Assembly: GCA_016870515.1 (NCBI GenBank)
Contig: VGBL01000008.1
Location: forward strand, 1-64,000
From: Actinomycetota bacterium
GTDB lineage: Bacteria; Actinomycetota; Actinomycetes; S36-B12
Direction: 5' to 3'
Length of the DNA stretch: 64,000 nucleotides
Part shown: positions 1 through 9,676 of the stretch, in pieces
Numbering within the stretch: position 1 is the stretch's first letter
How the letters are laid out: each line of letters opens with the position of its first letter
Translations under genes and position numbers: made by a program
The notes under the pieces: generated by a model
Told to the model about the DNA's origin: nothing
Databases searched by the model: none
Seen by the model: the letters and a program-made list of their open reading frames with translations, nothing else

Positions 1-65
1 GCGGCCCTGGATTTCCCGAAGAACGCCGGTCCCGACCGGCCGCCGAGGCGAGACGTGCGGCGCAC

Positions 66-71
66 TAGGCT
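66..71 (+). promoter_or_regulatory. -10 box of ettA (leaderless type)
   Basis: TAGGCT lies 8 nt before the ATG at 80, and no Shine-Dalgarno is visible. The spacing places the transcription start close to the start codon. Upstream, 25-40 can form a 6-bp hairpin (GCCGGT-CCCG-ACCGGC) without a T-run, possibly the end of a preceding unit. No gene end can be identified in positions 1-65. Confidence 0.5.
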
Positions 72-79
72 TCCGAGCC

Positions 80-1776
<1,697 letters not shown>

Positions 1777-1777
<1 letters not shown>

Positions 1778-2184
1778 TGGCGCGAGTCCGCTTCCAGGTT
1801 CCGCAGCGCTTTGCTGACCTTGACCTGCTAGGTCACGTCAACAACGTGGCCTACCTCGTCTACGTGCAGGAGATCCGTCTCAAGTTGCTGTCGCGACTGC
1901 TGGGAGACAGGCTATCCCGCATGAACCACGTCGTGGTGCGCAACGAGATCGACTACCTCCGTGAGCTGAGCCTGGGTGGCGAGCCTCTCGAGGTCGACGC
2001 GTGGGTCGAGCGCATCGGCACCTCGTCCTACACCATCGCCTGCGAGATCCTCGATCCCGTGGGTGAGGTCGCGGCCCGGTCCAAGACGGTGCTCGTGCGA
2101 CTCGGCGACGACGGGACTACCGAGCCGCTGACCGACGAGGAGCGCGATCTTCTCGCCGTGGCTGCCGATGGGTCGGGCGCGTGA
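1777..2184 (+). CDS. Hotdog-fold acyl-CoA thioesterase
   Basis: A 135-aa protein of the 4HBT/YbgC-like hotdog family, predicted to hydrolyse acyl-CoA thioesters in the cytosol. The N-terminal segment FADLDLLGHVNNVAYLVYVQ carries the family pattern in which an Asp precedes the HVNN helix. The ATG overlaps the ettA stop by one base (TGATG), a translational-coupling arrangement, and the next gene overlaps its own stop through GTGA. A thioesterase gene downstream of ettA is also found in mycobacteria, so the linkage is old. The substrate is not readable from the sequence. Confidence 0.85.
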
Positions 2185-2849
2185 GCGAGCCTGTCGCACC
2201 GACGTCGCTAAGCGTGCCCGCACACGAGGGTCGACTGCTTGCCGCGCACCTCGATCGACTCGCAACGTGGGACCCCCGCACGCCCGTGCGGCTGGTCGCT
2301 CGCGCCCGTGCCCTCGGCATCTACAGTGCGCCGCCCATGGAGGTGATCGCCTTCGTGGCGCTTCCGCTGACGGAGCCGGTCGACGTCGAACTCGACACGA
2401 CGACTCATGTGTCGGACCTGCGCGCGAACATCGACGAGCACGGCCACCTCGGCGTACCGGCGGTGGTCGTCGGCGACACCGCTCTCGCCGTCCTGCCGCC
2501 TTCTGACAGCTGGCAACTGCCGATAGCCGGGGTGTCCGGTGACATCCTGCCCCTGGTCGATACTGCGGTCGCGGAGTTCCGTCGCCGTGCGGCCAGTGTC
2601 GCCGACTCCTCGCCGAGCAGCCCCGAGCTCACGTGCCTGGCCCAAGAGATATGGGATCGGCCGGGCTTCGGTGGCCTTCCGCTGCGGGCCCTCCATGCCG
2701 CGCGACGCCTCGGGTTCTTGTCGGACGACGCCTCACGGGTCTCGGCCAGCACCTGCACCGGATGGAAGCGCCTGACCACCGTGCGCGGTCAGGTCTTCGT
2801 ACGCACGGTGCCGCCGGTGAGTCGCCCCAGCCTCAGCGTCGTGAGGTAG
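2181..2849 (+). CDS. Conserved hypothetical protein (third gene of the ettA unit)
   Basis: A 222-aa soluble protein with no signal peptide, membrane segment or familiar catalytic motif. It starts at GTG 2181, whose GTGA overlaps the thioesterase stop by 4 nt, so ettA, thioesterase and this gene form one coupled operon. The first half is alpha/beta in character and the last 50 residues are basic (LRALHAARRLGF, GWKRLTTVRGQVFVR). A gene of similar size occupies the equivalent place near ettA in mycobacteria (around Rv2474c). I do not recognise a function. Base composition matches its neighbours. Confidence 0.75.
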   Translation: MSEPVAPTSLSVPAHEGRLLAAHLDRLATWDPRTPVRLVARARALGIYSAPPMEVIAFVALPLTEPVDVELDTTTHVSDLRANIDEHGHLGVPAVVVGDTALAVLPPSDSWQLPIAGVSGDILPLVDTAVAEFRRRAASVADSSPSSPELTCLAQEIWDRPGFGGLPLRALHAARRLGFLSDDASRVSASTCTGWKRLTTVRGQVFVRTVPPVSRPSLSVVR

Positions 2850-2861
2850 TCGTCACGCCGG

Positions 2862-3254
2862 TCACTCGAAGCCGGTGTTGACCATCGCAAAGGCGGCTTG
2901 GGAGAGGTACTTCCACAGCTCGGCGTCGTCCTCGGGCGCAAGGTCGCGCGCATCTAGGGCCGTGCGCATGTGGTCGAGCCAGTGCTGCATGGCGTCGAAG
3001 TCGATGGCATAGGGGGAGTGACGCATGCGCAGCCGGGGGTGCCCTCGCTGGTCGGAGTACGTCGTAGGGCCGCCCCAGTACTGCTCGAGGAACATCCGCA
3101 GCCTCTCCTCGGCCGGCCCGAGGTCCTCCTCCGGGTACATCGGTCGCAGGACGGGGTCGGTGGCGACCCCGGCGTAGAAGTCGCTGACGAGGGCGGCGAA
3201 GAAGTCGTGACCCCCGAACCGCTCATAGGGGGTGACCTCCTCGGTGGCGTCCAC
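2862..3254 (-). CDS. glbO: Group II truncated hemoglobin GlbO
   Basis: A 130-aa heme protein of the trHbO class, which binds O2 tightly and is linked to protection from NO/peroxide and to membrane respiration. All diagnostic positions match M. tuberculosis GlbO with a constant offset of 4: Tyr27 (B10), Tyr40 (CD1), His79 (F8, proximal heme ligand) and Trp92 (G8). The reading frame is open further upstream, but the GTG at 3254 gives the family N-terminus (VDATEEVTPYERFGG). It lies 6 nt after a CAGAAT box (3261-3266), which fits a leaderless start. The gene is 29 bp downstream of the UbiB-like kinase gene on the same strand. The trailing gene on the other strand is convergent. Confidence 0.93.
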   Translation of the reverse strand: MDATEEVTPYERFGGHDFFAALVSDFYAGVATDPVLRPMYPEEDLGPAEERLRMFLEQYWGGPTTYSDQRGHPRLRMRHSPYAIDFDAMQHWLDHMRTALDARDLAPEDDAELWKYLSQAAFAMVNTGFE

Positions 3255-3276
3255 GGGGCCATTCTGCCTGTCAGGC

Positions 3277-3294
3277 CCCCGGCCTAGGCCGGGG
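3277..3294. terminator. Perfect 18-bp palindrome at the end of the aarF-like gene
   Basis: CCCCGGCCTAGGCCGGGG is a perfect palindrome that includes the TAG stop of the kinase gene and lies just before the glbO promoter. It could act as a hairpin terminator or RNA 3' end, or as a protein-binding site. There is no T-run on either strand, so the terminator call is tentative. Confidence 0.4.
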
Positions 3295-4549
3295 TCGGTA
3301 GTGCGTCGCCCACGCCGTCGATGACTGAGCGGAAGTCGACGGTCGCGTCGATCCCGCACAGCAGAGCGATGGTGCCCATGACCGCACGGTGCTCGAGCAG
3401 GTAGTCAGGCGGGAAGCGTAGGCGGCTCGCGCCCTGCAGGGCCTGCACCGGATCCTGAAACTGCTGCGACCGAGACTGCAGCCACTCCTTGCTGAAGGTG
3501 AATTCCTCGCGCGTATAGGGGCGGTCGTCAGGGTCAAGCATCTCCATGAGCTGATCGGTCGTGGTGAAGTCGCTGACGAGCCCGGCGGCGCGCCAGGCGT
3601 CGAGCACTGCGTCGTAGTCACCGCGCGTAGTCAGCATGAGCGTCTGGGCAAAGAGATGCGTGAAGAGCCCGGAGTCGTCGGCCACGCTGCCGAAGTCGAG
3701 CACTGCGAGGCGATCATCGTCGAGCAGCCGGAAGTTGCCCGGGTGCGGGTCGGCGTGGGTCGCCCCCACCAGGCGGGGCGACCACAGGCAGAAACGCGCT
3801 AGCTGGCGTCCGGCCGCATTGCGACGAGATGCATGCTCATCGGCAAGCGCGGTGAACGACGTGCCGTCGACCCATTCGGTGACCAGGATCGTCTCGGTGG
3901 CGAAGTGCACCTTGGGCACCACGATGCCCTCAGTCTTCCACGCCTTACGGAACCTCTTTTGCCACGAGGCCTCGTGGGTGTAGTTGAGTTCCTCAGCGAG
4001 TCGAGATGCGTGCTCGTCGACGAGCGCCTTGACGTCGAGGGTGGGGAGCAGTCGGCCCACGAGGGGTGCCATGGCGCGCAACTGCATCATGTCGGCCTTC
4101 ACGACCTTGGGCGCGTCGGAGTACTGCACCTTGATCGCTACGGGGGTGCCGTCTCTCCAGGTGCCGCGATGCACCTGGCCCAGGCTGGCGGCCGCGATCG
4201 CCTGTGGGTCGATGTCGACGCCCTTGGGGAGTTGCTTGAGTTGCTTCTCGATCGTCTTCAGGGGCTGCGGCTTGGCGTCCTCGTAGAGGCGGGTGAGGGC
4301 CGTCAACTGGGCAGCCTGATCGGGTGGCAGCGCCGCAGAGAACACCGCGAGTGCCTGGCCGAACTTCAGGGCCGGGCCGCGGGCCTTGGCGAGTGCGGTC
4401 GTCAGCGTCTGGACCGATGCCGCCGTGGCCTTGGCATAGACCGCATCGCGATCAGCGCCTAGGGCGGCGGCCGTAGCGGCGCCGGCCAGCCGTGCACCGG
4501 TCGTGACCGGCACGGTGGCGAGCGAGGCCGCTCTCGAGATGAGTCCCAT
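3284..4549 (-). CDS. ABC1/UbiB-family atypical kinase (AarF-like)
   Basis: A 421-aa protein of the ABC1/ADCK/UbiB family, atypical ATPases that support isoprenoid-lipid or quinone metabolism at membranes. Visible motifs are the family-specific KxGQ segment (LKFGQALAV, about 62-70), the Ala-rich loop AAASLGQVHRG (about 119-129), the VAIKVQ lysine, the catalytic HADPHPGNF and the metal-binding LDFGSV. The ATG at 4549 is preceded by AAAGGA with about 4 nt spacing. It starts 10 nt after the stop of the SDR/DUF2867 gene, so the two form an operon. No C-terminal membrane helices are obvious. The biological substrate is unknown; family evidence is strong. Confidence 0.88.
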   Translation of the reverse strand: MGLISRAASLATVPVTTGARLAGAATAAALGADRDAVYAKATAASVQTLTTALAKARGPALKFGQALAVFSAALPPDQAAQLTALTRLYEDAKPQPLKTIEKQLKQLPKGVDIDPQAIAAASLGQVHRGTWRDGTPVAIKVQYSDAPKVVKADMMQLRAMAPLVGRLLPTLDVKALVDEHASRLAEELNYTHEASWQKRFRKAWKTEGIVVPKVHFATETILVTEWVDGTSFTALADEHASRRNAAGRQLARFCLWSPRLVGATHADPHPGNFRLLDDDRLAVLDFGSVADDSGLFTHLFAQTLMLTTRGDYDAVLDAWRAAGLVSDFTTTDQLMEMLDPDDRPYTREEFTFSKEWLQSRSQQFQDPVQALQGASRLRFPPDYLLEHRAVMGTIALLCGIDATVDFRSVIDGVGDALPTPA

Positions 4550-4559
4550 GACGTCCTTT

Positions 4560-6059
4560 CTACGCTGCCGGCGTCTGAGACGGTACGGCGGGATGCTGCT
4601 CTCCCTCTCGCACGAGGTGACCGGCCATGCCGGGGAAGACGAAGCGATGGAACGGCGCTACTGACCACCAGTAGGCATGACCGGAGAGCCCTCGGGGGAA
4701 GAAGGCGGCACGCTGGGTGAGGCGTGAGCCGCCGCCGTCGAGTGGCTCGATCGAGAACTCCAGCCAGGCCAGACCCGGCATCTTCATCTCGGCGCGCAGG
4801 CGCAGCAGGCGCGGTGGGATGCGCTCTTCGACGCGCCAGAAGTCCATGGCATCGCCGACGACGAGGTGGTCGGGGTCGCGACGGCCGCGGCGAAGCCCTA
4901 CGCCGCCGACAAGGCGGTCAAGGAATCCGCGCACCTGCCACAGGAAGGTCGCGGAGTAGTAGCCGTGCTCGCCGCCGATGCCCTCGACCGCGTGCCAGAG
5001 GGCCTCGGGGCTCGCGGTGGAGTCAACGACGCGCACGTCGGTGTAGAGGGACCCGCCCGACCATTCGGGATCGGAGGGGAGGGGATCGCTCGGGGCACCG
5101 GGCGTAGAGGCGTCCGACCACCGTGTGGTCACTTCGGCATCGCGGATGCGCGTGAGGGCAAGGCCGACCGCGTTGTCGAAGGGGAGCAGGCCCTCGGGAG
5201 GGTCGGGGATGTAGGTCGCGATGTCGTGCTCGCCGCACACCGCGGGGTGCCTGAGTGACTCGACGAGTGGCCGGGCGAGGCGGCGGGGCACGGGGGTGAC
5301 CAGGCCCACCCAGTGACTCGAGAGCCCGGGCGAAAGCAGGTTGATGGGCAGAATCAGGCGCTTCGGCAGGCCAGCGACGGCGGCGTAGCGCTGCATCATC
5401 TGCTGGTAGGTCATCACCTCGGGTCCACCGATGTCGAAGGCGCGATTGACATCGGGCGGGAGGTCTGCGGCCTTGACGAGGTAGCGCAGCACGTCGCGAA
5501 CCGCGATGGGCTGTGTCTTCTGGCGCACCCACCGCGGGGTGATCATCGCGGGGAGGCGCTCGGTCAGGTAGCGCAGCATTTCGAAGGAGGCCGAACCCGA
5601 GCCGATGACGACGGCGGCGCGCAGTTCGCACGTAGGAACGCCCGAGGACCGCAGGATGTCGCCGACCTGCGAGCGGGAGCGCATATGGCGGCTCATCTTG
5701 GCGGCCGATGTCTCGGGCGCGAGGCCGCCGAGGTAGACGATTCGCCCGACAAGCTGGGTGCGCGCAGCCTCGGCGAAGACGCGCGCCATGTGGGCCTCTT
5801 CGGACTCGAGGGCGGATCCCTGCTGGAGCGAGTGCAAGAGGTAATAGGCGACGTCGACGCCCTCGAGAGCGGAGGTGATCGCAGCGTGGTCTCCGGCGTC
5901 GCCGACCGCGACCTCCACCTGGTGGGCCCAGGGCAGGTCACGCACCCGGTCGGGATGGCGTACGAGGACGCGCACTCGGAAGCCCGCCTCGAGCAGGCGA
6001 GGGACGAGTCGACCGCCGACGTATCCCGTTGCGCCGGTCACCAGGCAGAGGCGGCTCAC
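4560..6059 (-). CDS. SDR-family NAD(P)-binding epimerase fused to a DUF2867 domain
   Basis: A 499-aa two-domain protein. Residues 1 to about 300 form an atypical short-chain dehydrogenase/NmrA-like Rossmann domain (LVTGATGYVGGRL at 6-18). Residues about 335-490 form a DUF2867 domain, a START/polyketide-cyclase-like fold. The fusion is known in bacteria, with no settled substrate. The GTG at 6059 follows a CAGGAT box (6066-6071) by 6 nt, fitting a leaderless start. It is the first gene of the SDR, UbiB-kinase (and probably glbO) cluster. A role in redox or lipid/quinone chemistry is inference from the neighbours only. Confidence 0.82.
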   Translation of the reverse strand: MSRLCLVTGATGYVGGRLVPRLLEAGFRVRVLVRHPDRVRDLPWAHQVEVAVGDAGDHAAITSALEGVDVAYYLLHSLQQGSALESEEAHMARVFAEAARTQLVGRIVYLGGLAPETSAAKMSRHMRSRSQVGDILRSSGVPTCELRAAVVIGSGSASFEMLRYLTERLPAMITPRWVRQKTQPIAVRDVLRYLVKAADLPPDVNRAFDIGGPEVMTYQQMMQRYAAVAGLPKRLILPINLLSPGLSSHWVGLVTPVPRRLARPLVESLRHPAVCGEHDIATYIPDPPEGLLPFDNAVGLALTRIRDAEVTTRWSDASTPGAPSDPLPSDPEWSGGSLYTDVRVVDSTASPEALWHAVEGIGGEHGYYSATFLWQVRGFLDRLVGGVGLRRGRRDPDHLVVGDAMDFWRVEERIPPRLLRLRAEMKMPGLAWLEFSIEPLDGGGSRLTQRAAFFPRGLSGHAYWWSVAPFHRFVFPGMAGHLVREGEQHPAVPSQTPAA

Positions 6060-6103
6060 GCACCTATCCTGGCCCCGATCAGGCGATCTCGCAGACCGAG
6101 TGC

Positions 6104-8179
6104 CTAGGGAGTCAGGCTGGTCCAGCGAGCGGCAAAGGCCAGCACATCGGCCGACTCCTCAATGGAACGGTTGAGTGAACGTGCCCCGTGACCGACATCA
6201 CCCTCTCCGCGGAAGACGACCGGGCGATCGGAGGTCGTGGCATGCTGCACGGCCGCGCACATCTTGCGTGCGTGCATCGGGTCGGTGCGGGTGTCGTTGT
6301 CGAAGGTCACGAACATCGTGGCGGGGTACGCCACGCGCTCTTCGACGCGGTGATAGGGGGAGTAGCCGAGGAGCCAGTCGAGCTGCTCGGGAATCTCCGG
6401 GTCGCCGTACTCGACAGTCCACGTCGGGCCGAGCTCGGAGGTGGTGTAGCGAACCATGTCGAGCAGGGGCGCCACGCAGATCACCGCCTGGAAGAGGTCG
6501 GGGCGCTGCGTCATCGCGGCACCGACCAGCAGGCCGCCGTTGGATCCGCCGTTGATGGCGAGCTGCTGGCGCGTCGTCCAACCGTTGTCGATGAGGAACT
6601 CCGCAGCCGCATGGAAGTCATCGAAGACGTTTTGCTTGTTGCCGAGCATCCCGGCACGATGCCACCCCTCGCCCTCCTCGCCACCACCGCGCAGATTGGC
6701 AACGGCCCACACGCCACCGGCCTCTACCCAGCTGAGGATCGTGGCCGAGTAGCCGGGGGAGAGTGGAATGCCGAACCCGCCGTAGCCGTAGAGGATCGTG
6801 GGCCGCGGCTGGTCGGGCTCCTCGGTCGGCGACAGGATGAACATCCGGACCTCGGTGCCGTCGGCCGAGCTGTAGGTGACCTGCCGTGAGTGCACGCGCG
6901 GCACCTCCACCGTGCCGGGTGGCGCTTCCCAGAGTTCGATGGCACGGCTGCGGCCATCGAAGGAATAGATGGTCGGCACCGTGGTGTGGTCGGTGTAGAC
7001 GAGCCAGACGACGGGGCCGCCATCGGGCTGCTCGACAGGTCCGCCGATGGTGCCTGCTCCGGGAAGCGTGATGCGCTCGAGTAGCTCGCCGGTCTCCAAG
7101 TCGTGCAGGGTCATCTCGCTGACGACGTGACGCGTCCACACGCTGACCAGGAGTGGGCGGATCAGTTCGGGTCCGTCGAGGATGGCGTAGCCGTCGAGCA
7201 CGGCCTCGGCTTCCTCGGGTAGGAGGTCGCGCCAGGGCTCGTCCCACAGCTGCTCCGGCGCGCTGACGCAGAGGCGGCCGCGTGGGGCGTCTCGATCGGT
7301 GGAGATGTAGAAAAGCCCATTGCGTCCGACGTGGATCGCAGTCTGCGCGTCGACATCGCCCTGCACGAGTTGGAACGCCGGGGCCGCAGGCAGCGATGCC
7401 CGCAGGTCAGCGATCCACAGGTTGTTGCGCGGCTCGGTGCCCTCGGAGGCCGAGACCTGGAGCCAGCGACCGTCGTGACTGACCTCGATGCCGTAGTAAT
7501 TCGTCATCGTCATGCCGGCGCCGAAGACGAGCACATCGTCGTCGGTGGGTGCGCCGACGGTGTGGAGATAGACGCGCCGATGGAATTGCTGCTCCGACTC
7601 GGGAAGGAGTTCGGGAGCAAGTCGGCGCACGTAGTAGAAGCGCTCGCCGCCGGGCAGCCATGCGATCGGTGAGTAGCGGCAGCGGTCGATGCCGTCTTCA
7701 AGCATCGCGCCGGTGGCCGTGTCCATCACGACGAGGATCGACTCCTCGTTGCCGCCGATGGAGTACTGCAGTGCCAGACGATCGCCCTCCTTGCTGGGCT
7801 GCCAGGCGTCGAGAGTGGTCAGGCCGCTCGGATCCTTCTCGATGGGATCAAAGAGCACGCGCGGCTCACCATCGCCCTCGCGCACATAGAGGACTGGGAA
7901 CTGCTGGCCGGGCTCTCGGCGAGTGAAGAAGGTCCATCGTCCGCGCGTGTAGGGAGGCGAGACCGAGCCGGAGCCCATGAGTTGCTCGACCCGCTCCGCG
8001 AATCGGTCGCGATAGGCCCATCCTGACCGCTCTGCGTCCATGAGGGCGTCCTGCGCGGCTCGCCACTGTGTGGTGCGCGCATCCTGGGCATCCTCGAGCC
8101 AGCGGTAGGGGTCGGGCACGCATCGACCGTGCAGGTCGTCGACCAGGTCGAGGCGGTCAGCGGCGGGGTAGACGGGCAT
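6104..8179 (-). CDS. Prolyl oligopeptidase family serine peptidase (S9A)
   Basis: A 691-aa cytosolic-type prolyl oligopeptidase: an N-terminal beta-propeller that filters short peptides and a C-terminal alpha/beta-hydrolase domain cleaving after proline. The nucleophile is Ser546 in NGGSNGG; the acid is probably Asp629 in FDNDTRTDP, and the base is His664 in GDVGHG. The N-terminal PDPYRWLED is typical of the family. No signal peptide is visible. The ATG at 8179 stands 6 nt after TAGGGT (8186-8191). It is transcribed divergently from the amidase gene 72 bp away. The propeller and length (family about 700 aa) are complete. Confidence 0.93.
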   Translation of the reverse strand: MPVYPAADRLDLVDDLHGRCVPDPYRWLEDAQDARTTQWRAAQDALMDAERSGWAYRDRFAERVEQLMGSGSVSPPYTRGRWTFFTRREPGQQFPVLYVREGDGEPRVLFDPIEKDPSGLTTLDAWQPSKEGDRLALQYSIGGNEESILVVMDTATGAMLEDGIDRCRYSPIAWLPGGERFYYVRRLAPELLPESEQQFHRRVYLHTVGAPTDDDVLVFGAGMTMTNYYGIEVSHDGRWLQVSASEGTEPRNNLWIADLRASLPAAPAFQLVQGDVDAQTAIHVGRNGLFYISTDRDAPRGRLCVSAPEQLWDEPWRDLLPEEAEAVLDGYAILDGPELIRPLLVSVWTRHVVSEMTLHDLETGELLERITLPGAGTIGGPVEQPDGGPVVWLVYTDHTTVPTIYSFDGRSRAIELWEAPPGTVEVPRVHSRQVTYSSADGTEVRMFILSPTEEPDQPRPTILYGYGGFGIPLSPGYSATILSWVEAGGVWAVANLRGGGEEGEGWHRAGMLGNKQNVFDDFHAAAEFLIDNGWTTRQQLAINGGSNGGLLVGAAMTQRPDLFQAVICVAPLLDMVRYTTSELGPTWTVEYGDPEIPEQLDWLLGYSPYHRVEERVAYPATMFVTFDNDTRTDPMHARKMCAAVQHATTSDRPVVFRGEGDVGHGARSLNRSIEESADVLAFAARWTSLTP

Positions 8180-8185
8180 TCGCCA

Positions 8186-8245
8186 ACCCTAGGGCCTCGG
8201 ACCCTGGGCTTTGGCGGTTGAGGTAGTCCACCAGGGCCCTAGGGT
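8186..8245. promoter_or_regulatory. Divergent leaderless promoters for the peptidase and amidase genes
   Basis: Each gene has the identical -10 hexamer TAGGGT within a CCCTAGGG context: 8186-8191 read on the minus strand and 8240-8245 on the plus strand. Each lies exactly 6 nt before its ATG, and neither has a Shine-Dalgarno. Confidence 0.6.
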
Positions 8246-8251
8246 GTTCGC

Positions 8252-9676
8252 ATGTCAGCCCTCCACGACCTCACCGCCCTCGAGCAGGCCGATGCGATTC
8301 GCACGCGCACCCTGTCGCCGGTAGAGCTCGCCGAGCACTACCTGGCGCGCACCGAGGCCCTCAACGACGAGGTCGGTGCTTTCATCACGATCACCCCTGA
8401 ATTGGCCCTCGAGCATGCACGCGCGGCCGAGCAGGCGGTCGTGGATTCAGCAGATCCCGGTGAGCTTCCCGTGCTACACGGCGTGGTGATTCCGGTCAAG
8501 GACCTGCAGTTCCTCGGTGGCGTGCGCTGCACCATGGGCTCGGCGACCTACAACATCACGCCCTTTGGCGACGACCATGTGGTCACGCGACTGAAGCAGG
8601 GCAATGTGGTGATGACCGGCAAGACCAATACTCCTGAGTTCGGGCTGCCCTGCTACACCGAACCGTCCGTAGCCCTGCCCGCGCGTACGCCCTGGGATCT
8701 CTCGTGCTCGGCGGGGGGATCCAGCGGCGGTGCGGCCGCGGCGGTCGCCGCCGGCCTGGCCCCTGCCGCGCACGGATCCGATGGCGGTGGGTCCGTGCGC
8801 ATCCCGGCCAGCGTGTGCGGCCTGGTCGGCATCAAGACGTCGCGCGGACGCACCTCGATGGGTCCGTTGCGCGATCCTGTGGGTGAGTTCCCCGTCAACG
8901 GCCCGCTCGCGCGCACGGTGCGTGATGCCGCAGCCCTGCTCGACGTGATGGCCGGTGCCTTCACCGACGATCCCTATCCCGCCCCACCGCTCCTCCCCGG
9001 CGAAACCTTCCTCAAGGCGGCTGGTCGCGAGCCCGGCGTGCTGCGAATCGGCCGTTTCCGCACGCCATTGATCGCAGATGCCGAAGTGCATCAGGACTGC
9101 ATCGACGCCTACGACTCCGCGAGCATGCTGCTCGAAGAACTCGGTCACGTTGTCGAGGACTTCACGCCCGTCTTCCCCGACACCATGGTCGGCACCTTCG
9201 AAACCATCTGGTCGGTCCTGGCACTGCTGACACCCGTCGATCCAGCGCGTGAAGACGACCTCATGCCGCTGACCCGCTACCTCCGCGAACGCGGAGCGGG
9301 CGTCAGCGGGCTCGAACTCGCCGGCGCCGTATCGTTCGCGCGCATCATCTCCCGGAGTGCGATCGCCGCCTCAGCCGCTTACGACGTGCTGCTCACTCCC
9401 ACGCTCGCCATGCCCCCCGTGCCCGTGGGCTACTTCACCGATGGAGGGGACCCGGCGACCGACTTCGCTCGGCAGAAGGCCTTCACCCCGTTCACGGCAC
9501 TGTTCAACGTGACAGGCCAGCCGGCCATCTCCCTTCCCCTGCACTGGACCTCCGAAGGACTGCCGATCGGCGTTCAACTCATCGGCCGCCCCTACGACGA
9601 GCCGACGCTGATCTCGCTCGCCGCTCAAGTTGAGCAGGCCAAGCCGTGGCTGGGGCGGCATCCGGAGATCTGGTGA
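8252..9676 (+). CDS. Amidase signature family hydrolase
   Basis: A 474-aa amidase-signature enzyme, which hydrolyses carboxamides through a Ser-cisSer-Lys triad. Lys83 (IPVKD), Ser157 in the CSAGGSSGG loop and nucleophile Ser181 (GSDGGGSVRIPA) are all present with family spacing. It is a stand-alone amidase and not GatA: gatB and gatC are absent nearby and the sequence is closer to general aliphatic/peptide amidases. The ATG at 8252 is 6 nt after TAGGGT. The malQ gene overlaps the stop through GTGA, so both are probably expressed from this promoter. The substrate cannot be inferred. Confidence 0.9.
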   Translation: MSALHDLTALEQADAIRTRTLSPVELAEHYLARTEALNDEVGAFITITPELALEHARAAEQAVVDSADPGELPVLHGVVIPVKDLQFLGGVRCTMGSATYNITPFGDDHVVTRLKQGNVVMTGKTNTPEFGLPCYTEPSVALPARTPWDLSCSAGGSSGGAAAAVAAGLAPAAHGSDGGGSVRIPASVCGLVGIKTSRGRTSMGPLRDPVGEFPVNGPLARTVRDAAALLDVMAGAFTDDPYPAPPLLPGETFLKAAGREPGVLRIGRFRTPLIADAEVHQDCIDAYDSASMLLEELGHVVEDFTPVFPDTMVGTFETIWSVLALLTPVDPAREDDLMPLTRYLRERGAGVSGLELAGAVSFARIISRSAIAASAAYDVLLTPTLAMPPVPVGYFTDGGDPATDFARQKAFTPFTALFNVTGQPAISLPLHWTSEGLPIGVQLIGRPYDEPTLISLAAQVEQAKPWLGRHPEIW

